Source: Montifringilla adamsi
Lineage: Eukaryota; Chordata; Aves; Passeriformes; Passeridae
NCBI GenBank assembly: GCA_017590115.1
Contig: JAGGNK010006448.1
Span: forward strand, 5,191,595-5,255,594
Length of the DNA stretch: 64,000 nt
Direction of reading: 5' to 3'
Shown: positions 23,886-37,164 of the stretch, piece by piece
Layout: each line of letters begins with the position of its first letter
Numbering within the stretch: the stretch's first letter is position 1
Notes under the pieces: generated by a model
The model's database searches: none
Told to the model about the DNA's origin: nothing
The model's input: the letters and a program-made list of their open reading frames with translations, nothing else
Made by a program: the position numbers and the translations under genes

Positions 23886-26800
23886 ACATTAAGGATTGTG
23901 CTGCACTGATTTTATATTAAATTCAGAAAAAGCACTCCAAGAATTTAAAGTAATAGTAGAAGTTCTTTTTTTTAATTAATTTTTAAATGGCTGTGAGGCA
24001 AAATAGCATTTTCATATATATGGGCATTGTAACAAAAATGAGTGTATCCACTTGAATAAATAAAGAGCTAACCTAGTATTTGTTCATTCCTTAAATTAAA
24101 GTCCTGTTGATATTTGGAAATGTCATAACATTTTCATGTTTTCAAACCTGTATGTTGCCTGATCTTGACTTCTGCTTTGGGATTATCAGACCAGAATACT
24201 GTGAAAGAATCTGAGTTTAAAAAATTCTGTGTTTCTATACCCTGAAATAAACCTGGTTTTCTCCAAAAAGGTACAAATACAATTGAGCAACAAAAACTTT
24301 GGGTTATTATTTCCAACTTACAGCAATTCCCTACTGTACATTAAGATGGATGCCACAACTTTCAAAATTTTATTTGGAAAAACAGAGCCATCAGACAAGT
24401 CAAGGCACTTGCCTGAGAGATTTTGCTCATGCCTGTCAGTCTCAGCCAAGTAGGCATGTATTTGAAGTTGACTTTCTAAATCCCATACAATCTATTTGAA
24501 GTGCTAGGGATACCCTTTCCTTTCTTTTTGAATAAAAATATTGTCCATATTGTATATGAAGAAGTTTCTAATACTAGCTACTAGCTATGGAAAATCCTTT
24601 TAATTTGATAAATTTGTATTTTAGATTAAAATCTATTCATTGGAAAAAAATCTAACTCTTCATCTCAAGACAAATTTTCATATATAAGGCATGAATAACA
24701 TTGGTTTTAGTTGGAGTTTTTCATCCTTTTAAATTAAAACCAAAAAGATCTTGATTATTATTTCTTTGAGAAAGAAATTAAACCATAAAAAAAGCCACAA
24801 ACAATCAAACAAAGCCCAATAAACTTGCCTCTCTCTGAGAGGATCTGATCAAGTAATTCGGTATGAGCTCCACCAATGCTTTTACAAATCTTTTCTGCAG
24901 TATAGATGAGAGTTATGGTGGGACAAAAGTGCCATTCTGTGCTTTAATAATGTGTCAGTCATAGTTTTATCAAGTTAAATGCCAAACTGCTTTTCCTGGG
25001 CTAGCTGCAAATCTGATTTCTACTTTATATTAAGTTTGAAAACTAGATAAACTTTGACTAGAGGATGCTTTTCATATACCGAGTTTTTGATGGAGTTTGT
25101 TGGATTGTTTATTTTTTTTTTTTTTTGGAAGCAAGAAGAAATCTGTACAAATTCATACTTATTTAATTTTAGAGCTATGCTCTAAAGTCAAGTCCTATTT
25201 GGTCTAGAGTAAGACTTTTTTCCTCTGATAATTCCATTTGATTTTTTTTTTTTTTTTTTACTAAATTGTAACCAATTAGATTTATCATCTTAATAGTAGC
25301 CGAAATGGTTGGACACTGGAATCTTTATAGCTGGGATCTACCAATCAGGTTTCTGTAGTTTTAAGATTTGTTTTCATGGGAAATACATGGCTTTTGGAAG
25401 GGAACTCTCAATTTGTTTCATAATACTGAGCCAAGACTAAACACAGGAAAGATAACAAAACCAAATTCTTTGGATTTGTGCCATTATTTCTGAGCTATGA
25501 GCAACCATTTACTGCCAAGTTTAAAGGAGGAGAAAGAACAAATGTACTTATCAGCCTCAAGCAGAAATAAGCTGGCGGGTTTTACATCATTATATTAATT
25601 TCTGGATGAAAATCCACAAGAATAAATTTGAAAATATAATGTAGCAGATATAAATTGCACCTGAAATATTTATTTTGGAGAACTGAAATATAATGGCTAT
25701 TAAAAGACAAAGTGAATTTGTGCATTGTTTCTGTCACCAGCTCCAATAAAGGGATTTTTTTCTCCTTTTCTCCAGTCTGTATTATGACATGACTGAACTT
25801 TCTAGGTCCTTAATCCTCCTTTTTTTTTGTCTTTTTTTTTTTTTTTTTTTGGTTTGGTTTTTTTTTCAGTAAAGTATCACAAGCTGTTGAAAAGGAGACA
25901 GAAGAAAAATGGCCCTTTTCTCTTATGTGACATTTACTCTATAAGAAAAGACAGCAGTAGAACTCAGTGTTTCTTATGCTTATTCTTATGATCAGTTGAG
26001 TAGTTTCAAGTTGTTCCCACTCATCAGCCAAGGTCAAGACATAGCAGAAGCCTAGTGGTGCACAAAGAGGGTCCCAAGCAAGCCAAGACATCCACTTTTC
26101 AATCCTTCTGAAATTTTCCCATCTTCAACTTTTCCTTTTATGAGAATTCTCAAATCCATGAGAAAGAGAAAGTCTTATTATTTTATCCAATGTAGACCTA
26201 CTTTTCATACCTTAACTTTCAGAGTTTTTACTTTTTAAGAGCAATCTAGATAGAGAAGCTAGAAATAGAATTAATAGATGTAATGATTTTGAATTAATAT
26301 TCATTGCTTCTAGATCTGTCTCTCTTCTGAGACATTGAGAAGCATTCCCAATTCTGCTGCTTGTGTTGTTTTTTGGGTTTTTTTCCAGCTTTCTCATCAC
26401 CCTTTTTTCATTATATTTACTTGGGATATTTTAAAAATTTCCACTTTTTTGTGCATAGTCCTCTGTGCAGACTGAGTCTTCATAATTACAACACGATGAA
26501 ATATATTCTCTGTAAAAGCAGGGCACTAACAAAGTTTCATGTTCTGTCCTTCCACACATAAACCAAAATCTAATTCATTGCTTAGCTAGCTTTCACTGAT
26601 TTCTAACCTTAGACTTCATCCTAAATTTTTTAGACCTCCTCCTAAATTTGCTCAGTGCTTAAACAATGTTACAGGAATTAGCAAGGTAAACTACTACTGT
26701 GTGAGAATTCCAGCTAAGCATGCTATTTGAGAAAGCTTGTAGTTACAGTAAGCCCAAATGATGAATCAGTAATATTCAGAAGAATAATACACTGTGTTAC

Positions 26801-27844
26801 TTTCAGCTGTCATCTAATTTTGTACAGAACAGATTAAATTTCTCCTACTGACCCCACGCTCCTGGTAAGTCTTGAACTCTTCATCATGGAGTACACTGAT
26901 CAGGACTGCCATCTCAGTGTTGTGCTTAGAGTTTAGACGTGATATGAGGATTCATTGGCAGCCTTATGCAAGCCTGTTAGTGAAGGACTGATGGAAATGT
27001 CACATGATACTTCCTTTACAAGAAAAATAGGGAGCATGAAAAGACAGATGATGATCCCACTTCAGACAGCTGGTCTTGCAGAGAAATGCGAGATGATTGA
27101 GATGTGGGAATTGATAGATTCACATTTAGTTTAATTACGTTTGAGAAACATATATCTCATAAAAATATTTTAATGAAGACGAGGAAGCATAACAGTCTGT
27201 TTTAAGAGACTGTTTCTATCTGTGCCTTGGGTAAGTAGTCTCTATTCTAGACAACAGCTTCTAGAGCCAGAGTGTAAAAGTTATAATCTGAAGAAATTCA
27301 GAAGACATTGACAAAAAGTCATTAATATACTGTGAGGATACTGTAGCATGAGAAGTTGTTAAAGAATTCCTATTCTGTGGGATTGCCAGCTCTCTGCGCT
27401 ATGTGCAGTCTGCCTAAGAGCAAAAGGCAGCAGCTGCTGGCAGAGCTGTAGTGTGGGAACGGTAGCAGAGGGAGAGCAGCACATGAAATTCATGCTGTTG
27501 TAGCAAAACTTCACAACCATAATATTCAAGTCAAGTGTCAGTGCAGGAGAAAGCAAGCAACCAGCTGGCCTCAGAATTGCCTCATCAAAGGGGAAGACTG
27601 TTAATAATAGATTATGTTTTAGGACTAAAATATGTTCTATTACCTTTTCTGTCTACCTTTAAATATTTTCTTTCCTTCCTTCATGAAATATTGTTTGCTT
27701 AAATAACTGACTTCTGTTTGCAGTAGAAGAAAAATGATCTTCACAATGTATAGTTTAATCCTTGGCTGTCTTTGGGTGGAGTCCTGAACCAGGGCTTTAT
27801 CAGCTACTCAAATTACATTAATATTGTCCTGCTTGCTGCCAATC
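23886..27844. other. AT-rich non-coding DNA, no gene seen
   Basis: No supported gene over about 4 kb. It contains poly-T tracts at 25112-25126, 25242-25259 and about 25821-25866. A patch near 27360-27560 is slightly richer in G and C and carries a 65-codon minus-strand frame without a known motif. Overlapping short frames near 24134-24499 show nothing recognisable. Confidence 0.6.
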
Positions 27845-27845
27845 A

Positions 27846-28101
27846 AGTATTGGCAGAAAGGTTACAATCACTTTGTATGCAAAAAAGGGATGAAGCCGAT
27901 TTTTTTTCCATTCTATTTATTTGTAAAGATTTGTTTTATTAATATATTAGCAAAAAAACCCTCTTCTGGTGAAAGTATTGGCAGAAAGGTTACAATCACT
28001 TTGTATGCAAAAAAGGGATGAAGCCGATTTTTTTTCCATTCTATTTATTTGTAAAGATTTTTTTTTATTGATATATTAGCAAAAAAACCGCTTCTGGTGA
28101 A
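27846..28101. repeat. 128-bp direct tandem duplication
   Basis: Copy 1 is at 27846-27973 and copy 2 at 27974-28101. The copies are identical over the first 80 or so bases and differ by a handful of changes in the last third, including a G/T change and a one-base indel in a T run, one A/G change, and a one-base deletion near the end. Each copy starts AGTATTGGCAGAAAGG and ends CTTCTGGTGAA. The 65-codon frame at 27824-28021 arises only from the duplication. Confidence 0.95.
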
Positions 28102-28662
28102 CACAGCAAACTGGCAGAGATGTGAGAAGAATAGACCAAGGTGTAAATTTAAAAAAAATACATTAAAATCTAAATATTATACTAATTAAATGAGAAAGAG
28201 AATACTGTCAGCAACTGCTTGCTCCCTATTGTTGTAGAAAATGATAGTAGTGATTGGAATTGAAAGGAGGAAGATGCTGTAAATGAAAAGACACACAGGT
28301 GGTAAAATGATTAATGTTGCATCTAAACAGTACAGGTGTCTGGCATTTCTTGAAATGCCCAAAAAATAAATGGGATATATATTCTCCTTGACAGGAAGAG
28401 GAAAAGTTTGTGCTTGATTCTCCATCTCAACAAATGAAGTGTTGAATGAACTGTTCTGTTGATTTATTATAGTGGTATCAGCTAACACTCTTATTGAAAA
28501 ATTTCCTTTGGTATTTTCTGTATGAGCCACTGTTTCAAGCATTTCCTCTCTAACCACGAACTTTTAAATTTAGAATACACTGCATTCAATCTAGTAAAGC
28601 AGATGGACATGAGAGATCTCTGATATAGCTAATTCTGCTCTCTCATACTCTCTCTCTCACAT
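28102..28662. other. Non-coding DNA with one 123-codon open frame
   Basis: A minus-strand open frame at 28186-28557 (123 codons) contains a hydrophobic stretch of about 25 residues in its C-terminal half, rich in I, L and P. I see no homology, no splice-site context and no codon pattern to support a gene. One frame of this length per strand pair is expected by chance in 64 kb of this composition. A CT-rich run precedes the LTR at 28663. Confidence 0.5.
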
Positions 28663-29239
28663 TGTGTGGCAACCAAGCATCAGCCAGCCACTCGTTCACC
28701 CTCCCTACCCTGCACAAGATGGTGGAGAGAATCAGAAGGACAAAAGTGAGAAAACCTGCGGGTTGAGATAAAGACAGTTCAACAGGTAAAGCAAAAGGCA
28801 CACACACACAAGCAAAATAAAACAAAGAATTAATTTACTACTTCCCATGGGCAGACAGGTGTTCAGCCAGCTCCAGGAGAACAGGGCCCCATCATGCATA
28901 ATTGTGACTTGGGGAAACAAATGCTATCATTCCAAACATCCCTCCTTCCTACTTCTTCTCTCAGCTTTATATGATGATGAGCATGATGCCATATGGTGTG
29001 GAATATCCCTTTGGTCACCCAGAGTCAGCTGCCCTAGCTGTGTCCCCTCCCAACTTCTTGTGCACTCCCAGCCTCATCACTAACAGGGTGATATGAAAAA
29101 CAGAAAAGGCCTTGATTCCGTGTACTGAGCACTGCTCAGCAATAACCAACTAATCTCTATATTATTGACATTCTTTTCAGCATAAGCACAAAATATAAAA
29201 CCCTGAAGAAAATTAGGCCTACAGTAGCCAAATTCAGCA
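28663..29239 (-). mobile_element. Near-complete solo LTR (group 2), antisense
   Basis: The plus-strand reading starts TGTGTGGCAACC and ends AAATTCAGCA, so on the sense (minus) strand it begins TG and ends CA, as LTRs do. Sense-strand signals: a CATATAAAGCTG TATA-like box near 28966-28976 and an A/T-rich region near 28825-28835. Ordered blocks shared with the pieces at 10915-11210 and 59498-60016 include GTCAGCTGCCCTAGCTGTGT, AAGGCCTTGATTCC and CTGCTCAGCAATAACC. Length is about 577 bp. No identical 5-bp target duplication is visible at the flanks and no internal retroviral region adjoins it. It is a solo LTR left by recombination, moderately diverged. Confidence 0.8.
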
Positions 29240-30094
29240 TATATGTAAAGCAAAATATGAATCCAAAGCTTGCATATTTTCCTATAATTTGTTTTTGCAA
29301 TTATTTGATTTAGAGGACCTTGATCTCGTTCCTCTGCTCTACATCAATAGGTGCATCAATATATATTTGGATTTTAGTACAGACTATAGCTCTCTTCCAA
29401 TGACTTATTCATCTGAACAGTTTTGCTTCTGTAGTTGTTTCATCATGAATGGTTTGGAACTCAGCCATTTGGGAATTCTGCTATGGGAAGTTAATCTCCA
29501 CCACGCTTTCTAAAATTTCATATGCTTGAGAAAAATTGCATCACTTCTTGGTTTTATTAGTCCACTTTTGAAAAACACACAAGCAAACTACTATAGCAAA
29601 ATCCTTGTCTGATGTACAGTAGCTTGAAATTTCACTGAGAAATAAGGTCATTCACAGATGTAGATACATGTTAAACCTGCCATCCATTCATATCATTGTA
29701 GACTCACAAAAGTTTTGCATTTCCATTTTTCTATACAACAACATAGAAAACTAATTTTTGTTAAGAATATTTTTATGCGAAAATAAGTGGAAATCTTGGA
29801 ATAATTCATGAACCTGGCCTGATACATCTGCTAATGCAATTGCTATTTGCCTGTGTAGTAGACAAATATTTCAGAGTATTAGTGTTTCGCACAAAAGTTA
29901 TTTGTATTAAGTTTGTTTGGTATTTTGTAGTGAGTTTGGTTTTTTATTTGTTTGTTTGTTTTTCTAATAAGACATCTGTTCTCTTTTTAGATAAATCTTT
30001 ATTATGGAGGGTAATACAGAGTCAGGAGCTCATTTATATGTTTTGAGAGATTTTCTTTCTAGTCAGGTTCTGTTAGTTTCTCATAAAAAAGGTA

Positions 30095-30156
30095 GGAAGG
30101 AAGGAAGGAAGGAAGGAAGGAAGGAAGGAAGGAAGGAAGGAAGGAAGGAAGGAAGG
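30095..30156. repeat. (AAGG)n microsatellite
   Basis: About 15 perfect tetranucleotide units on the plus strand. The 67-codon frame at 30004-30207 that reads EGRK repeats is an artefact of this array. Perfect units indicate a young and probably variable locus. Confidence 0.95.
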
Positions 30157-31128
30157 GAACTATTGATTAGGATTTTGCTCAGAAAGGTATATTGTTTATT
30201 TTTCTGAGAACCTACCAGAATCTTTTGGAAAAAGGTTGTTGAAATGCTTCATTTTAACAGTTTGATATTAAAAAAAAATAAATAAAAAAGAGAAAATTTG
30301 TTTTTATTAAGGAAATTAATTGAGTAATTGATTATAGGCACATTTGACAAAATAGATATGCTCTTACAAAATATTATTTTAATCCAATTATTATTTTCCA
30401 AAGACAAATCTGTTCACTCAATAATTTAAAATTGTTTGTTTTTCCAATATTTAATACGATTTTTTAATTATTTTGAGTGTATAATGGTTTCTATATTTGC
30501 CGATATAACAAGTGCACATGCATTGAAATATGAGTATAATGGATAATGTTAATTAATTTTAATATAATACTAATTCCTTGTTTTTTAAAAAGCATCTCTA
30601 ACACTGCTCAGTTTTTGAAATAACAAATCACATATACCCAGTTTACAACAGTCCTGTGCAATACCTCTTAGTGTTATTTATTCATAAGGATGATGAAATT
30701 TTCATCCTGTTATATAATCTATTAGTAGGAAGCTCTTCACAACATTGCTGTTGTTAGTCTGATTAAGTCCTATAATTAAAAACCTTTAAATATAATGATT
30801 GACAAAGGAAACTTGTTGTGACAAAATGACAGATGCCAGCAGGGCTTTCAATCAATATAATTGCAAAAGTTTATTGCACAATCCTTTCTAGAATTGTTGC
30901 TTACTGACTTTGATAATTGATATTGGTCCCCTTTCATTACTTTATTCCCCAACAGCAACCACATACCATGATACTGTCATGTCCTACTTTTTCTTGACTG
31001 TTATCCTGATTGCTTCATGTTAGTGGCAAAGAAAACTGAATCACTGCCTCTGTACTCCAGCCTTCTTCCAATCTACTGAGCAGATGGTTTCACTATAGCT
31101 TTGCCTAACATTTTTGGTTTAAACCCCA

Positions 31129-31202
31129 AACATTTTGGAAAACAAAGCTAACTTTTTGGCTACACAACATTTTGGAAAACAAAGCTAACTTTTTGGCTAC
31201 AC
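31129..31202. repeat. 37-bp perfect tandem duplication
   Basis: The unit AACATTTTGG...GGCTACAC occurs at 31129-31165 and again at 31166-31202 with no mismatch. It is followed directly by T17, so slippage next to the T run may have produced it. Confidence 0.95.
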
Positions 31203-32599
31203 TGTCTTTTTTTTTTTTTTTTTGTCATTACTTTTTTTTTCCTTTTCTGATTTTAGGATGCAAGACTAGTACAAAAGAGTATATTTTGGTTTATACTTCA
31301 TTAAGTTTGATTGAACTCATAGCTCTTTTTTTTTAGAAGTTTTCCTTCTGTATGCAGGTGGAGGCAAAGTTTACCTATTGACACAAAAAAACAAGTGCAG
31401 TTTTTGATGATGCTCTGATGCCACCAACTCTGTAGCACTCTGACTTAAAAAATATTAGTTAATTAATGTATTAGATACTAAACCAAATCCAAGTTCAGTC
31501 ACAGGTTTTTTGGGAGATTTGAGCAGTCACATAGTCACAGATTCATCTTAGCCAGCTTTATGCACTCATTATCCTTCTGCTTGTGCTGTCATAGTCCACA
31601 TAGAGAGACCAGTTCTTCAAAGAGAGATAAGGATGTCTTAGGAAGTTTCTGAAGGTTTGTCAAGACTGCAGAATTTTTGAACATATTCTCAAACCTTATT
31701 GTGACCTGCAAGACATGCTATTAGACTGAATACAGCAGTTTTTATCTAAGTATTAAATGTACACTCTATGCTTGTGCATCATTCTCGTATTAAACCCAAA
31801 ACATAGCACTGTACCAGTTACTAAGAAGAAATTAAACTCTATTACAGTGGAAAACAGAACAATCTAGGAGTTATTTGATATAAATTATATGAGCATTATG
31901 GTGTTGACAGCATACTAATAAGACAACTATTTAAGACTGTTGTGGCAATTTTTCATAATAAAATTTCTGGCAAGCTGCAGGAAATTGATGAGCTAATACA
32001 CTCTTTGTATAAAATATTTAGGTGTCATTTAGTTTTTTAGTCATTATTGCAAGATAATCACTGTAAAATGACCTATACAAATATGACCAAATCTTAGTGC
32101 TATTGCCCACACATCAGGGATAACACAATGGGAACCATAATCCTTCCATCCTACATTTCACTTCAGTGTTTTGTAGAATTTACTCCATTAACTACAAATA
32201 CAAATCTTAAGCATGACCTTACGAGACTGAGATGCAGACTTATATAACTATTTTATTATCTTTTCAATGTAAATAGTAGATTGAGGAAACTGTTTAGGCC
32301 TGGCAGTCAGAGGCAATAATTTACTTAATCACCCCCTCAATAATCAACAAAGCTTGTCTTCTGGACCATTAAAAACATTCAAATCAACAGATAGGAACCT
32401 GAATATTAGACAACAAAGACAAGATCTGTAGCCTAAAACATTAATTAATTAATATTTTTTTCTAGGTTTCAGAGAGATGGCACATTAGTTTATCTTATGG
32501 AAAGGTTTGGCATGAGCTGAGCATGGATTTGAGTGAGATGTGGTTTCATTGCCATTTTTACTAGACATTAATACTAAATAATTCTTTACTATTTATATT

Positions 32600-33235
32600 G
32601 GTGAAAATGGGAAGACATTAGCCTGCAGGTGTGGCAGAGGGAACACAAAGATCAGAGGTCAAGAAAGAGAAGGTGCTCCGTGACACAGGATATACTACAG
32701 CCAATGGAGAGCGTGATCTAGACCAGATTTTTTCCTGACAGGATCTGTAGCATCAGTGTGAGAACCCACTAAGGAACATATTTTTTTTTTTTTTCCTGAA
32801 GGACTGCAGCTCATGGAGAACCCACACTGCAGGAGAGGAAAAGTGTGAGGAGAAAGGAAAAACAGACAGGAGCTGTTATGGACTGACTACAACCCCCATT
32901 TCTTATTCCCTGCAGTGATCAACAGGAGGATAGAAGAATCAGGAGAAAATAAATGAAGCTGAGATTAGAAAAGATTGAAGGAAAGAATTTTATCTTTTTC
33001 TTTTTTCCATGACTCAAATGAGTAATTGTATTTTTCTTTTAATCATTAATATATCATATTAATATTCCCCTAGTAGAGTCTATTTTGCCTGCAGTATCAA
33101 ATTGGCAATCCCCCCCATATTTCAATCTGTGACCTTTTCCTTCTTGTTTGTCTTATTTTCTCCTGCTGTAATGCTAGGGGAAGGTGTGAGCAAGAATCTG
33201 GGTGGGATTTGGTATATAACAGAGATGGTCTGGAT
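32600..33235 (+). mobile_element. Decayed LTR (group 1), sense
   Basis: Plus-strand blocks match, in order, the reverse complement of the fuller copy at 53733-54855: AGGTGCTCCGTGACAC near 32672, CTGAAGGACTGCAGCTCATG near 32796, TATGGACTGACTACAACCCC near 32878, an AGAAAATAAATGAAG stretch, GTAGAGTCTATTTTGCCTGC near 33074, and a TTATTTTCTCCTGCTGTAATG tail near 33151. The 5' end is uncertain because the first 400 or so bases of the group are not recognisable. No internal retroviral sequence adjoins. An A/T-rich R region with ATTAATATATC-like sequence sits where the group has its polyadenylation signal. Confidence 0.75.
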
Positions 33236-34715
33236 AATTTCCCCTCAGAAGATGTTGTCTACATTTATTAACTTTAAAGACACCCATTTTTCCCTCTCAC
33301 CTATGTGTCCCACTTTTAGTTTTCAGCAAGTGTATACATCATGGTGAATAAACCCACCACCACTAGTAATTAAAGGAATATTTTCTTAGTTCCAGTTCTG
33401 ATGCAGTTGAAGGAATACATGTAAAATGTATTCTGCTTTATTCAGTCAGAGACATGCATCTGATTTGGACTGTTTTGTCTTACTACTTGTGCATACAAAA
33501 TGAAAATAACTTGACTTTAAGCTGTAAGAATAATAATACCTCATTAATGTTGTTGCCCGTGTGCTTAAATACCAAGGCTTAAAAACTAAAGTAGTTTAAA
33601 AAGGCAAATATATTGACTTTAACAAGTTAGCAGGATCATAATTTTTAGAGCAGCATGTTCATGCCACTGTATGTGAGATAGTGTTACCATTTCCATTATA
33701 AATAATTTAAGCAATTTTAACTCAGTAAGAGAAAAATCAGTACTTTTACTGCATTTTAAAGAAATTATTATGCTTATGGTATCTTCTAGGCTGAAAGGAG
33801 CATATGATAAAATTTGACATTTTCCTCTAGGGGCTTTAGTAAAGAATCTAGACATCCAGCTTTAACCAGGCAATTTAAAAAGGTTTCCAAATACTACTTT
33901 AAATGTAAAGTTTATTTAAATGTGATGCAGTTATGTGCCAGGATAGGATGATTTTGGATGTACTTCTAGAACATACACTGCAATGACTACCACTATTGGT
34001 CAAACAATGAGTGATAAGAGTAATGTTACTCAGAGGATAAGAGACAAGTCACAGGAAGGAGCGGATATTTCTTGTTACCATTTATCCAGGAATCATGGGT
34101 GTGCACTAGGAAGGAGAAAATATAATTCCAAGACTTTAAAAGAAATACCCAAAACACTTAAATTTTTATTTATTTGTGTACTAATAGTCTTACTTATTTT
34201 TTCTGAACTACGCATTTGGCTGAAGAATACATTTAAAGAATTCCTGGGTTGTTGCTGAGAGTGAGATGTTTTCAGCATTCTCATCCATCTTTCCTAAAGT
34301 GTGGAACCAAAAGCGAAAAACAAATCAAGAGAAATTGAAGAATGAGTGGTCATCTGGCAAGCAGGGTTCATGCCTTGGTCTACTTCTTAACAAAATGAGC
34401 TAGGAATTAGAAATACTTTAAACAGTGTAGAGAGCTTCTTAAATGCTGAAGGTTCTGCCGGATCCATCTAAAGTTCAGTGATATGAGTTCTGTATTTCGT
34501 TCTAAAGCCCAGTCTTTTAAATTCTCTGAACCTTCTTTCATCAAGGTTCTGCAGCAGGATTAATGGAGTTAAAATTAACATGAGAACTTGATCATGACTG
34601 TTGAGAAACTCAGCCAGAGTGCTTCAAGGTGGATGACTTATTGTTGGTCAAATGCTACCTTTGTCATTAAAACAATGACACTGATTACATCACAGTTTCT
34701 GGGTTTAAACTTGAC

Positions 34716-34737
34716 TTTTTTTTTTTTTTTTTTTTTT
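34716..34737. repeat. Poly-T tract (T22)
   Basis: An uninterrupted run of 22 T on the plus strand with no recognised retroposed sequence next to it. Confidence 0.9.
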
Positions 34738-37125
34738 GGTCTCTGAAGTGTCAATGATTATACAAATATTGTGCATACGGTGTTCTAAAAGAGCAGCAAA
34801 CACTTCAAGTAAGCTTTGCGTGAGGTAAATACTAGGACAAAAAGAAAAAACCCATAGTGGGAATATCCGGCCTTTGCAAAACCTGAGTGATTACTACACA
34901 TTTTCACATTTCTTATGAGAGGCTTCAGTTCAGGAAATATCAGGTATTCTGTTTTTGTATGATTGGTTTGGAGCTTTTCTTTCTCTCCTAAAGACACACT
35001 GCAAAATCCCATTTTTTGAAACACCCTTTGTTTTGTCCTAAAGCACAGTCAGTTTTGTCCACTTGGTATGCCTGTATCACTTGAAGTGGTATTGTATCAA
35101 AAAATTCAAATTATTCCATTCTATTGAAATCAGCATGATCAGATAAGAGGTTTTAATTTGTAGACTTGATGAAGAGCTCATTGGATATCCTCAGAAAAAT
35201 TTTGCAGACCCTGGGAGGTTTGTAGTGCCAAGTTCTTGCACCTGCTGCAGGTGAATCACCTAAGGAGCTAAAGGGGCAGACATACCTTGAAGAAACTAAA
35301 GCTTTTGAGGTTTTTTTTTTTTCCTTTTTCTCCCATAGTATCCTATCGAGCCTTCAAAAATAGCTGCTGCTTGCTTTACTTTTTTGATACAGTATTCTGT
35401 CCCCCTGTAATTATATCTGGAATTTTATCCTCCACAGTCTTTGAAAATCTCTAACCATATTTCTTGTTTGTGAAATAATGCACAATTTTTGTATAATCAT
35501 CCAGGTTTAGGGTTTTAATTTAACAATGCTTTTGTACACTTAGAAACTCTCAATTTCTAATCACAGTACATAGAGCTATAAGTATCTATTCATAAGTATC
35601 TATTAATCTTACGAGAAAGATTAAAAGAATGTTAACTTGCCTAGTTTGCAGACTGCTTTTAAGCATTTAATATAGATTTTAATAATATCCCATTTAACCT
35701 GATTGATGCTTCAGAAGAAGCTACCTAATTCTGAACAAACTCACAGTGCATGGTTTTCTCAATTTCAAAAAGTACCTTCCCACCTAGTCCTGGCTTCAGG
35801 AGCATGGCAGCTAATTTGTAATGGTGCTTATTGATTCTAACCTGACTCTGATTGTTACTATTGAGCCTTATATCACTGGAGAAGGTTGGAAAAGCAATTT
35901 AAAAAAAAAAAAAAAAGGAAACAAAGGAGATTTAGGTTTCGTCAGTAGATGGCAGTGAGAGCTAGCAAGAAGCTTGTAGGCTCAGCTCAGACCTTTAGCG
36001 CATTAATCATACATGCAGCAAATTCCACACAGTACAAGCTGACAAAGACCTTGCTTTGCTACAATCAATCTTTATTCACCACTAGATTACAGTGGTTGGA
36101 TATACTTGATTGCCTCAGATTCAGGATAAAGCTTATAAAAAACTATATATGTAATCGGCTTAAATTTTTGCTATTGTATTTTAGATTTTGTTTTTATTCT
36201 AAACCAAGCTTTAGATGAAATTGGTTTATTCTTATCTCTGCTATGTGACCAGACAGTCCATCTGTCACCTTGACTGAGAAGTTGTAATTTTAATGTTTGG
36301 CTCAGTAAATGTTTGAAGTGTCATTTTATTATTTACAAAGGGAAGTATGCAGCTAATAGACTGTGGTTGAAGGAGAACTGTCTTAGCTCACTTGTCTTTA
36401 TTCCAGGGCTTTTACTGCTGTGTGTCTGTGCTATAAGCTGAAAGAGCACCACAATTCTGAACTAAATGCTGTATTGCACTGCTGAATCCATTTTGTGCGG
36501 CTCTATTCTCTGGTCTCATTTTCTGTTTCAAAAAGTCAGAATGTATCAACGATGTTCACTTTGGATAGTTAACAATGCAAACAATTCTCCTAACATACAC
36601 TCAACAACAAGAACTGCATCTGTATATTTCAAATAAAAAGAAAAAAATGGAATAATGATGCAGGTTTTTTGCATTTCAATCTATAATAAAAAAACTTATT
36701 TAGAAATGTATATTTAGATTTGTGCAATCTTGCAGATTTGAGCTGTTTAGTTTATATAAAATTGAACTCCATGTTATATTTCTTTATTTGGCTCTATTTG
36801 TGCAATCTTTGTACTTGCGTAGCAGTTCCATGATGTTTGATTATTTAACAGCCCTTTCTCCATAAAAGAAATATCTGTTAGTTCTCTTCTTCTCATTCAG
36901 TAAAGCAAATATGCAAAACAATACAAAAAATATTATAATCCCAAAACATGCATGTGTGGTGGTGCATTGTATTTTCACATAATAACACAGAAATAACATT
37001 CTGTGAGGTAAAAAAAATACAAACACATCAAATGTTGTAATAGAAATTGTTGCATTTGGTTATAAGTACAGAGGTTGATATGGGGTAAAAGAAAGAAAAG
37101 AATCACCTTGGAGAGAGCTATTGAA

Positions 37126-37164
37126 ACACACACACACACACACAGATAGATAGATAGACAGATG
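37126..37164. repeat. Compound (CA)n-(GATA)n microsatellite
   Basis: About nine AC units at 37126-37144 run directly into three GATA units and degenerate GACA/GATG units to about 37164. Confidence 0.92.

Larger units (their letters stand above)
29240..32599. other. AT-rich non-coding DNA, no gene seen
   Basis: No supported gene. It contains the (AAGG)n array at 30095-30156, the 37-bp duplication at 31129-31202 and T17 at 31207-31223. Remaining sequence is unremarkable and strongly AT-rich, especially 30240-30600. Confidence 0.6.

Noticed and set aside
28186..28557. 123-codon minus-strand frame with a hydrophobic stretch, considered as a membrane protein exon
   Set aside because: About one frame of this size is expected by chance in this much AT-rich DNA, and there is no homology or splice context.
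28658..29244. Target-site duplication around the group 2 LTR
   Set aside because: The 5-bp flanks (CACAT and TATAT) are not identical, so I do not claim a duplication.
30004..30207. Frame with EGRK repeats
   Set aside because: Translation of the (AAGG)n microsatellite.
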